Source: Candidatus Avoscillospira avicola (GTDB lineage Bacteria > Bacillota > Clostridia > Oscillospirales > Oscillospiraceae). Taken from it: a DNA stretch of 64,000 nucleotides. Below, one piece after another: positions 34,039-41,002 of the stretch (the first letter of the stretch is position 1; each line of letters starts with the position of its first letter). The notes beneath the pieces are model-generated. The model ran no database searches. It was not told where the DNA came from and saw only the letters and a program-made list of their open reading frames with translations. A program made the translations under genes and the position numbers. The stretch spans positions 35,646 to 99,645 of the forward strand of contig DVHE01000014.1 of assembly GCA_018712245.1 (NCBI GenBank), given 5' to 3'.

Positions 34039-34737
34039 TTACCCCTCCTGGATGATGGCGCGGTTCAGCGCTTCATACGCCCCCCGCGGCAGCGGCAGCG
34101 CCGTTCCGTCAGCCAGCAGAATTTCCTGCTTCGTCACCCGGCGAACGCAGTGGAGATTGACGATCAGAGAGCGGCCCACGGAGAAGAAGCGGCTGCCCAA
34201 ATCCGTGGCCATATCCTTTAAGGTACGCTTGACGGTGTAGTCCCGGGCAGCGTGAACGGTGACATAGTTGTGCTGCACGTCCAGGTAGCGAATTTCCGCC
34301 AGGGCAATGCGCTCCAGGGCGCCGCCATGCTCCAGCGTCAGGCACCGGGCGTTTCGCTGCCGCCGGGCAAAGGCCCGATCCAGCACCGAGAAAAATTTCT
34401 CCGGCTGCAAAGGCTTTACCAGATAGTGCAGCGCTCCCACCTCATAGCCCTCGGCGATGTAGTCGCTATAGCCGGTGATGAAGACGATCTCCACCAGCTC
34501 GTTGCGCTTTCGCACGCTTTTGGCCATGGTGACGCCGTCCATACCGCACATCTCAATATCCAGGAGTAAGAGGTCGTACTGGGGGTTGTCCTCGTAGTGG
34601 AATAGAAACTGCTCTGCCGAGGCGAAGATGTCCGGCGCAACGGTCAGGTCCCGCTGCGCGGCCCACTGGGCCAGCAGGGTTTGGACCGCGGCGCGGTCCG
34701 GGGCGGAATCGTCGCAGATGGCGACGGAAAAGGTCAT
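34039..34737 (-). CDS. LytTR-family response regulator
   Basis: 232 residues. The receiver domain (residues 1-125) has the acidic pair ICDDS, phospho-acceptor in LLLLDIEM, and the switch Lys in YLVKPLQ. The C-terminal LytTR DNA-binding domain (about 135-230) has IRYLDVQHNYVTVHA, FFSVGRSLIVNL and the terminal ALPLPRGAYEAL. Such regulators bind direct repeats spaced about 21 bp, as found upstream of the neighbouring ABC operon. Only 57 bp separate it from the zinc-ribbon gene, and these hold that gene's terminator, so its own promoter is unclear. Confidence 0.92.
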   Translation of the reverse strand: MTFSVAICDDSAPDRAAVQTLLAQWAAQRDLTVAPDIFASAEQFLFHYEDNPQYDLLLLDIEMCGMDGVTMAKSVRKRNELVEIVFITGYSDYIAEGYEVGALHYLVKPLQPEKFFSVLDRAFARRQRNARCLTLEHGGALERIALAEIRYLDVQHNYVTVHAARDYTVKRTLKDMATDLGSRFFSVGRSLIVNLHCVRRVTKQEILLADGTALPLPRGAYEALNRAIIQEG

Positions 34738-34752
34738 GGGATCACCTTCCTC

Positions 34753-34786
34753 AAAAAAACAGCGCCGCCTGGAACGGCAAGCGCTG
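34753..34786 (-). terminator. Terminator after zinc-ribbon gene
   Basis: Minus strand: CAGCGC-TT-GCC-GTTCCA-GGC-GG-CGCTG followed by seven T's. It stands directly before the ribosome site of the LytTR gene, so readthrough could set the level of that regulator. Confidence 0.8.
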
Positions 34787-34794
34787 TGAACCCG

Positions 34795-35004
34795 TCAAAG
34801 GGAGTAGTCCTTCTCCTCGTATTTGGAGAAGTCCTGGGGCTTGGGCCTGGCCGGAATGCGCTTTAAGGGATCGTAGCGGAAGCGGCGGCACTGGTGGGAG
34901 GCCGGCACCACGCCGCATTTCTGGCAGATCATCTGAGTATCGCTGATCTTCCCGGCGAAGGCACAGTAAGCGCAGTAACGGTCAATCTTCTTGCGAAACA
35001 GCAT
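34795..35004 (-). CDS. Small zinc-ribbon protein
   Basis: 69 residues with CAYCAF and CQKCG pairs spaced like a zinc ribbon, another Cys at HQCRRF, and a basic/proline-rich C-terminus ending EEKDYSL. Short proteins like this are common in Clostridia with no assigned role. AAAGGAGG precedes the ATG. Followed by its own terminator. Confidence 0.75.
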   Translation of the reverse strand: MLFRKKIDRYCAYCAFAGKISDTQMICQKCGVVPASHQCRRFRYDPLKRIPARPKPQDFSKYEEKDYSL

Positions 35005-35025
35005 GGAAACACCTCCTTTGGCTCA

Positions 35026-36108
35026 TTATAGCCCATATTCGCCCTGATTTCCAGAGGGTTTTTTTGTATGCCTGCCCCAGAGAAGGCCCAAAAGGCAGAT
35101 GGCGGCGAACAGTCCCAGCAGCCAGTACCAAATCGCGTCGTTTCCGCTGCCGCCCAGGCACGGCTCCGGCAGGGGCAGCAGCGGGCCCAGGCAGAGCGCC
35201 ACGGCGCCGCTCAGCAGGGCCTGGAGAGCCTTGCCCCGGAGCGTTTTGCCGCCGCTCAGCCCCTCCCGCACCAAAAGGGCCTGAATCTGCATCTGCACGC
35301 ATAGGCCGCCAAAGCCCAGGAGGGCCGCTGCCGCGGCGAAGCGCAGCGCGGCAGGCAAGGGATGCAGCAGCGCCGTGCCGCCCGTCAGCTCCACAGCGCC
35401 CAGCAGCAGGGCGTAGAGGCTGCTTTCGGTGACGGTCTTGGGCAAAAGCTGTGTGACGAGGGCCGTTACCACCGAAAAAAAGATCACATACAGGCAAACG
35501 GAGAAGAAGGAGACACCCGCCTGACGCACCGCCTGGGGAAAAGCCACCCGGAAGGGCACGGCGGCGATTTCCACCGCCCCTGTCTGCGCCGCGGGCCGCT
35601 GGGCCGGGCGGAGCAGTACGCCGGTCACCAGCGCCGCGCCGAGATGCACGGCCCACAGAGCCGCGCCCACAGCGGCGCTTTGAAAGAGTCCGCCGCCCAC
35701 CACACCCAGCACGAAGGCGGGACCGGCGTTGTTGCAGAAGGCTAGCGTGTCCTCTGCTTCCTGCCGCGTGAGAAGCCCCTGGGTATACAGACTGCACACG
35801 GCCTGGGCCCCCACCGGATAGCCGCCCACGGCCCCCAGCAGCAGAGCCGGCGCGGCCGCCCCAGGCAGGTGGAAGAGGGGCGCCATCATCGGACCCGCAG
35901 CGCGTCCCATTCGTCCGGCGATCCCCAGCCGTACCCAGAGCTCCGTCAGGACAAAATAGGGGAAGAGGCTGGGCAGCAGCGTCCCGGCGCAGAGGTTCAA
36001 GGCCGACTGGGCGGCCGCGGCAGCCGTACCCGGTAGCAGCAACAGGGAAACGGCGGTCAGCAGCAGCCCCGCCGTCCCCAGGACGGTCTGTAGCTTGGAA
36101 GTTTTCAT
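35026..36108 (-). CDS. ylbJ: Sporulation integral membrane protein YlbJ
   Basis: 360 residues, about eight membrane helices, with two nucleoside-recognition (Gate) domain halves. Landmarks are LCAGTLLPSLFPYFVLTEL and GAVGGYPVGAQAV, both typical of YlbJ, and FCNNAGPAFVLGVVGGG. YlbJ is needed for late spore development in Bacillus, possibly in small-molecule transport into the forespore. ATG 36108 has GAGGTGAG just upstream, preferred over GTG 36117. Divergent from yqfC-yqfD, which are also sporulation genes. Confidence 0.88.
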   Translation of the reverse strand: MKTSKLQTVLGTAGLLLTAVSLLLLPGTAAAAAQSALNLCAGTLLPSLFPYFVLTELWVRLGIAGRMGRAAGPMMAPLFHLPGAAAPALLLGAVGGYPVGAQAVCSLYTQGLLTRQEAEDTLAFCNNAGPAFVLGVVGGGLFQSAAVGAALWAVHLGAALVTGVLLRPAQRPAAQTGAVEIAAVPFRVAFPQAVRQAGVSFFSVCLYVIFFSVVTALVTQLLPKTVTESSLYALLLGAVELTGGTALLHPLPAALRFAAAAALLGFGGLCVQMQIQALLVREGLSGGKTLRGKALQALLSGAVALCLGPLLPLPEPCLGGSGNDAIWYWLLGLFAAICLLGLLWGRHTKKPSGNQGEYGL

Positions 36109-36192
36109 GGCACTCACCTCAAAAGAAATCTATGTCCGGCGGGACACTTCCTTTCGCGCGGCGCATAAGAATCTTAAAAAAGGGGGGATCGT

Positions 36193-36480
36193 ATGAACAG
36201 AGCGAGGACGCTTTTGGCGGAGATGGCCGAACGGGTGGATCTGCCGCCGGATTTGGCCGCGGGACTGCCCACCATCGAGGTGGCGGGCTTTCGGGAAATG
36301 AGTATGGAGCCCCACGACGGGCTGGTGGAATACACCCGGGAACGAGTATCGGTGGAGAGCAGCATCGGGCGGGTCACGGTGATGGGAACGGGCCTGACCA
36401 TCAAGCGGATGAACCGGGAGCGGATTACCGTGGCCGGGACGCTGACTGCCGTGGAGCTGCAAGGAGGCGGCCATGGGTAA
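36193..36480 (+). CDS. yqfC: Sporulation protein YqfC
   Basis: 95 residues of the YabP/YqfC family: LPTIEVAGFREMSMEPHDGLVEYT and the VSVESSIGRVTVMGTGLTI beta segment. In Bacillus YqfC is under mother-cell sigma-E and related to YabP. Starts after AGGGGGGATC. Overlaps yqfD by 8 bp, and the yqfC-yqfD-phoH-ybeY-era order matches other endospore formers. Confidence 0.9.
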   Translation: MNRARTLLAEMAERVDLPPDLAAGLPTIEVAGFREMSMEPHDGLVEYTRERVSVESSIGRVTVMGTGLTIKRMNRERITVAGTLTAVELQGGGHG

Positions 36481-37711
36481 CTGGAGAGGAAAGCTCCTGG
36501 GGCAGACGGCGCTGGAGCTTTTTGGGGCAGACCCGGCGACGGCCCTCAACCGGCTGACCGCCGGACGCATTCCCTTTTGGGATATTGTGTGGAAGGACCA
36601 GTTCACGGTGTCCGTTGTGGTTCCATCCAAGGCAGTGGGCCATGCCAGGGCAGCGGCGGAAAAGGCCATGTGCGAAGTGCGGGAAGGGAAAACACGCGGT
36701 GCGCTCCCGTGGCTCAGACGGCTGCTGCGGCGCCCGGTGCTGGTTCTGTGCCTGCTCTTTAACCTGGCGGCGGCCCTGCTCCTGCCGCAGTTCGTCTTCT
36801 TTTATGAGGTAGAGGGCAACGAGACGGTGCCGGAAGCGCAGATTCTCCGGGCGCTGGAGGAACTGGGCGTGGGCTTCGGGACCTTCGGCCCGGACATTCG
36901 CCCCCAGTGGATCAAGGACCATATGCTCAATTTGATTCCGCAATTGCAGTGGATCACCGTCACCCAAAACGGCTGCCTGGCCCAGGTGGTGGTGCGGGAG
37001 CGCCTGGAGCTGCCGGAGACGGAGGACCGGACCGCTCCGGCCCACGTGGTAGCGACCCAGAGCGGAATCATCACCGGCCAGTCCATCCTGGCGGGGCAGG
37101 CGCTTTTCGAGGTGGGGGACACGGTGGTCGCCGGGGACCGGCTGGTTTCCGGGCTGGTGGATCTGGAGCGAACCTATGTCCTGGAACACGCCAACGCGGA
37201 AATCTATGCCCGCACCTGGCGCAAGGGCACGGTCTATACGCCGGACAGCTGCCTGCGAAAGACCTATACCGGCCAGGTGTTCCGCAGCGTTTGGCTGGAG
37301 ATCGGCAGGCGGCGAATAAAAATCTTTGGAAACAGTGGAATTCTATCGGCCAACTGTGATAAAATGATCGAAAGAACTCCATGGACCCTACCCGGCGGGT
37401 ATACCCTGCCGGTGACGCTGGTCGTGGAAACCTGCAGGCCCTACACGCTGGAGGAGGTGCCCCTTTCGGCGGTGGATGGCCAGATGTGCCTGGAGGCCTG
37501 GGCCGAGGAGACCGTTTCTCAGGCCATGGTGGCCGGCAAGATTTTAGAGCGCGGCTTTTCCCTGACCCGCAGCCAGGGCTGCTACCGGCTGGACTGGTCG
37601 CTGGAGTGCGAGGAAATGATTGCGCGGCAGGTGGAATTTGAATTCACAAAAGAGGATTTTACCTATGATGGAACGAACAGTCAACGCCGAACGGATGGAG
37701 CAGGTGATTGA
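36473..37711 (+). CDS. yqfD: Sporulation protein YqfD
   Basis: 412 residues. The N-terminal IPFWDIVWKD segment, a membrane helix near residues 88-108, then a beta-rich extracytoplasmic part (QSGIITGQSILAGQALFEVGDTVVAGDRLVSG, a barrel-sandwich-like motif) match YqfD. Required for efficient sporulation in Bacillus; the mechanism is unknown. Its 3' end overlaps phoH by 47 bp. Confidence 0.9.
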   Translation: MGNWRGKLLGQTALELFGADPATALNRLTAGRIPFWDIVWKDQFTVSVVVPSKAVGHARAAAEKAMCEVREGKTRGALPWLRRLLRRPVLVLCLLFNLAAALLLPQFVFFYEVEGNETVPEAQILRALEELGVGFGTFGPDIRPQWIKDHMLNLIPQLQWITVTQNGCLAQVVVRERLELPETEDRTAPAHVVATQSGIITGQSILAGQALFEVGDTVVAGDRLVSGLVDLERTYVLEHANAEIYARTWRKGTVYTPDSCLRKTYTGQVFRSVWLEIGRRRIKIFGNSGILSANCDKMIERTPWTLPGGYTLPVTLVVETCRPYTLEEVPLSAVDGQMCLEAWAEETVSQAMVAGKILERGFSLTRSQGCYRLDWSLECEEMIARQVEFEFTKEDFTYDGTNSQRRTDGAGD

Positions 37712-38666
37712 AGCCTTTGGCTCCTTTGATGAAAACATACGTAAAATTGAAGATGCCTTTCAGGTACACGTTCTCAACCGGGGCGATGAGATCAAGGTCC
37801 AGGGCGAGGAAGAGCAGGTGGACCGAGGCATCCGGGCGGTGGAGGGCCTCCTGGGCCTGGCCGCCAAGGGCGAGGCCATCGACGAGCAGAAGGTCCGCTA
37901 TCTCATTGACCTGGTCAAGAGCGGCAACGAGGATAAGATCGGCGCCATGGCCCAGGACGTGGTCTGCGTCACGGCCAAGGGCAAGCCCATCAAAGCCAAG
38001 ACGCTGGGCCAGCAGCGGTATCTGCGGGCCATCGAGAAGCACACCATCACCCTGGGCGTCGGCCCCGCCGGTACCGGCAAGACGTATTTGGCCGTGGCGG
38101 AGGCGGTGGCTGCCTTCCGGGCCAAGGCGGTCAACCGCATCATCCTGACCCGTCCGGCGGTGGAGGCCGGGGAACGGCTGGGCTTCCTGCCCGGCGACCT
38201 TCAAAACAAGGTGGACCCCTACCTCCGCCCCCTCTACGACGCGCTCTTTGATATGCTGGGCCCGGAGACCTACAGCAAATACCTGGAGCGGGGTAACATC
38301 GAGGTGGCGCCCCTGGCCTATATGCGCGGCAGAACGCTGGACGACAGCTTCATTATCCTGGACGAGGCCCAGAACACCACCCGGGAGCAGATGAAAATGT
38401 TCCTGACGCGCCTGGGCTTCGGCTCCAAAATCGTCATTACCGGCGACATCACCCAGATCGATCTGCCCCGGGACAAGGTCAGCGGCCTCAAGGACGCCAT
38501 CCGGGTGCTGGACGGCGTGGAGGATATCGCCATCTGCCGCCTCAGCGCCTCGGACGTGGTGCGCCACGCTCTGGTGCAGCGAATTGTCGCCGCCTATGAC
38601 CAGTATGAAAAAAACAAGCTGCCCACTGTGGGCGGCGGAAAGAAATTTAAGAGGAAACCGCTATGA
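37665..38666 (+). CDS. phoH: PhoH family ATPase
   Basis: 333 residues. An N-terminal KH-like segment is followed by a P-loop ATPase with Walker A GPAGTGKTY near residue 133 and Walker B FIILDEAQNTT near 230. RPAVEAGERLGFLPGDL is the PhoH signature. Linked to ribosome and RNA metabolism through its constant neighbour ybeY. Start ATG 37665 lies 9 bp after AGAGGA; ATG 37668 is equally possible. Confidence 0.95.
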   Translation: MMERTVNAERMEQVIEAFGSFDENIRKIEDAFQVHVLNRGDEIKVQGEEEQVDRGIRAVEGLLGLAAKGEAIDEQKVRYLIDLVKSGNEDKIGAMAQDVVCVTAKGKPIKAKTLGQQRYLRAIEKHTITLGVGPAGTGKTYLAVAEAVAAFRAKAVNRIILTRPAVEAGERLGFLPGDLQNKVDPYLRPLYDALFDMLGPETYSKYLERGNIEVAPLAYMRGRTLDDSFIILDEAQNTTREQMKMFLTRLGFGSKIVITGDITQIDLPRDKVSGLKDAIRVLDGVEDIAICRLSASDVVRHALVQRIVAAYDQYEKNKLPTVGGGKKFKRKPL

Positions 38667-39157
38667 AATATAAAATCAACATTCGCTTTGACCGCAAGCG
38701 CCTGGCCAACGTGGGCATGTCCATGCACCTGAGCCGCTGCATCACCACAGCCCTCCGGGAAGAGGGCGTGGACTTTCCCTGCGAGATCAACGTCCTGGTG
38801 ACGGACAATCCCGGCATCCAGGCCATCAACGCTGCCCAGCGCCAGGTGGATCAGCCCACCGATGTGCTGTCCTTCCCCATGTTCTCTCTGACGCCGGGAC
38901 AGCTGCCCGAAGACGTCTCCGATATGCTGGACCCCGACACCGGACGGGTGCCTCTGGGCGACATGGCCATCTCCCTGGAGCGGGCCATGAGCCAGGCGGA
39001 GGAGTACGGCCACGGTATCAAGCGGGAGCTGGGCTATCTGGCCGTCCACTCGGTGCTGCATCTCCTGGGCTACGACCATCTGGACGAGGGCCCCATGAAG
39101 CGGCAAATGCGCCGCCAGGAGGAAATCATCATGGCGCAGCTGCTGCTCAAGCGGTGA
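38663..39157 (+). CDS. ybeY: Endoribonuclease YbeY
   Basis: 164 residues; a zinc metallo-RNase for 16S rRNA 3' maturation and ribosome quality control. The metal motif HSVLHLLGYDH is intact, preceded by TDVLSFP and GDMAIS. Overlaps phoH by 4 bp (ATGA) and is 9 bp before era. Confidence 0.96.
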   Translation: MKYKINIRFDRKRLANVGMSMHLSRCITTALREEGVDFPCEINVLVTDNPGIQAINAAQRQVDQPTDVLSFPMFSLTPGQLPEDVSDMLDPDTGRVPLGDMAISLERAMSQAEEYGHGIKRELGYLAVHSVLHLLGYDHLDEGPMKRQMRRQEEIIMAQLLLKR

Positions 39158-39166
39158 GGTAAAGCC

Positions 39167-40048
39167 ATGACAAAGACAGCTATGATTACCATTGCGGGGC
39201 GCCCCAACGTGGGCAAGTCCACGCTGACCAACGCCCTGGTGGGCGAGAAAATCGCCATCGTCTCCAACAAGCCCCAGACCACCCGCAACCGCATCTGCGG
39301 CATCCTGACCCGGGGCGAGACCCAGCTGGTGGTGATGGACACTCCCGGCTTCCACAAGCCCAGAACCAAGCTGGGCGACTACATGGTGGGCGTGGTGGAG
39401 GAATCCGTGGCCGATGTGGACGCGGCGTTTCTCCTGGTGGAGCCCATCGCCAACATCGGCCCCCAGGAGGAGGCTCTGATTGCGCAGATCAAGGCGGCCC
39501 GTGTGCCTGCGGTGCTGGTCATCAATAAGATCGACACCGTGGAGAAAGAAGCGCTGCTGGCCGTGATTGCCTGCTACAGCCAGGCCCATTCCTTTGAGGC
39601 AGTTCTCCCCATCAGCGCCAAGACCGGCGAAGGGGTGGAGGAGCTTCTGCAGGAGGCGGAGAAGTTCGCCAAGCCCGGCCCCCATCTCTTCCCGGACGAT
39701 TCCGTCACCGATCAGCCGGAGCGGCAGATCATGGCCGAGATCATCCGTGAGAAGCTCCTTTGGTGCCTGGACCGGGAGGTGCCCCACGGCACCGCCGTGG
39801 AAGTCACCCGCTTTTCTGAGCGGGACGACGGCATTATCGACCTGGACGCCACGATCTACTGCGAAAAGGCCAGCCACAAAGGCATCATCATCGGCAAGCA
39901 CGGCGATATGCTCAAAAAAATCTCTACCATGGCCCGCGAGGACTGCGAGCGCTTCATGGGCACCAAAATCTATCTCCAGACCTGGGTCAAGGTCAAGGAA
40001 AACTGGCGCGACAGTGATTTCCTCATCCGCAATTTCGGCTACCAATAA
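39167..40048 (+). CDS. era: GTPase Era
   Basis: 293 residues. G1 GRPNVGKST, G2 TTRNRI, G3 DTPG and G4 NKID are followed by a C-terminal KH domain with KGIIIGKHGDMLKKI. Era binds the 3' end of 16S rRNA and guides 30S assembly. Classic order phoH-ybeY-era. Confidence 0.97.
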   Translation: MTKTAMITIAGRPNVGKSTLTNALVGEKIAIVSNKPQTTRNRICGILTRGETQLVVMDTPGFHKPRTKLGDYMVGVVEESVADVDAAFLLVEPIANIGPQEEALIAQIKAARVPAVLVINKIDTVEKEALLAVIACYSQAHSFEAVLPISAKTGEGVEELLQEAEKFAKPGPHLFPDDSVTDQPERQIMAEIIREKLLWCLDREVPHGTAVEVTRFSERDDGIIDLDATIYCEKASHKGIIIGKHGDMLKKISTMAREDCERFMGTKIYLQTWVKVKENWRDSDFLIRNFGYQ

Positions 40049-40072
40049 TTTTCGGCATAGCCTTTGAGAAAG

Positions 40073-40138
40073 GGCGAATCCTAATGAGAGAGCGGCGGTT
40101 CGCTGGCCGCGCGCGATCATTGTTTGGGAGGATTCGCC
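40073..40138. promoter_or_regulatory. Structured leader before yqzL
   Basis: Perfect 9-bp arms GGCGAATCC (40073-40081) and GGATTCGCC (40130-40138) enclose 48 nt that can themselves fold (GCGGC/GCCGC). The right arm overlaps the yqzL ribosome site and abuts its ATG, so a hairpin could hide it. The role is inference. Confidence 0.4.
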
Positions 40139-40282
40139 ATGGAACCACAATTCTATTGGTCCCTGTTTCTCGCCAGTGGAAATCCGGTTGCATATCTGTG
40201 CTATCAGCGGGCGCTGCGGGAGGAAGAGGTCGATCATGTATACCAAGACGCTGGGCCTCGTGCTGCGGGAGACGGAATATAA
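40139..40282 (+). CDS. yqzL: YqzL-like microprotein
   Basis: 47 residues (ATG 40139, TAA 40280-40282), with GGGAGGA 7 bp before the ATG. The sequence YWSLFLASGNPVAYLCY follows the YqzL pattern of an aromatic/LF segment, a Gly, then AYLxY. In Bacillus yqzL also lies between era and recO, which supports the call. It overlaps recO by 47 bp, and its last about 15 codons are read in both frames. Function unknown. Confidence 0.75.
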   Translation: MEPQFYWSLFLASGNPVAYLCYQRALREEEVDHVYQDAGPRAAGDGI

Positions 40283-40991
40283 GGACGCGGACAAGCTCCT
40301 GACGGTGCTGACGAAGGACCGGGGTAAGCTGACGTTCCGGGCCAGGGGCGTCAGGAGCCGCTCCAGCCGACTGAAAAGCGGCTGCCAGCTGTTGGCGTAT
40401 TCGGAGTTTACCGTGTTTGAAAACAAAAACACCATGGTGGTGGACGAGGCAGTGGCCCAGGAGCTGTTTTTGCCCTTGCGGCAGGACATCGAGCTGCTGG
40501 CCCTGGCCTCGTACTTCACCCAGGTGGCGGAGACGCTGGCCCGGGAGGAGGAATCGGACGAGGCATTGCTCTCTCTGACGCTCAACGCCCTGGCGGCCCT
40601 AAGCCGCCCTGACGCCGTGCCGCAAAAAATCAAGGCCGCTTTTGAGTTCCGGGCCGCCTGCATCGCCGGTTACGGCCCCATTTTGGATGGCTGCTGCGTC
40701 TGCGGGCGGGAGGACCCGGATCGCTTTCTGGTCAGCGGCGGATGCCTGGCTTGTGTCGGGTGCCGCAGCGATGGAGAATCGGGCCTGCGGCTCCCTATCA
40801 GCGCCGGCAGTCTGGCGGCGCTGCGGTATCTCGCGGACTGCCCGCCCAAGCGGGTCTTCTCCTTCCAACTGGGAGAGGCGTCCATGAAGGAGCTTTCCGA
40901 CGTGGCCGAGACATATCTTCTGACCCAGCTGGAGCGGGGCTTTTTCACGCTGGACTTTTACAAGTCCCTGAAGATGACTGAAATCAAATAA
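40236..40991 (+). CDS. recO: DNA repair protein RecO
   Basis: 251 residues. An N-terminal OB fold (TLGLVLRETEYKDADKLLTVLTKDRGKLTF) is followed by a helical C-terminus with a zinc site (CCVCGRED...CLACVGC). With RecF and RecR it loads RecA on SSB-coated [15 protein letters not shown] precedes ATG 40236; an upstream in-frame ATG at 40176 lies inside yqzL without a ribosome site. Confidence 0.93.
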   Translation: MYTKTLGLVLRETEYKDADKLLTVLTKDRGKLTFRARGVRSRSSRLKSGCQLLAYSEFTVFENKNTMVVDEAVAQELFLPLRQDIELLALASYFTQVAETLAREEESDEALLSLTLNALAALSRPDAVPQKIKAAFEFRAACIAGYGPILDGCCVCGREDPDRFLVSGGCLACVGCRSDGESGLRLPISAGSLAALRYLADCPPKRVFSFQLGEASMKELSDVAETYLLTQLERGFFTLDFYKSLKMTEIK

Positions 40992-41002
40992 GGAATATTA
41001 CC

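Noticed and set aside
25740..34737. Bacteriocin or lanthipeptide biosynthesis cluster
   Set aside because: No precursor, modification enzyme or peptidase (C39) domain is present; the ABC proteins begin directly with membrane domains.
40084..40302. Arg-rich open frame overlapping yqzL and recO
   Set aside because: Out of frame with the ribosome site and conserved motifs; it is a shadow of yqzL/recO.
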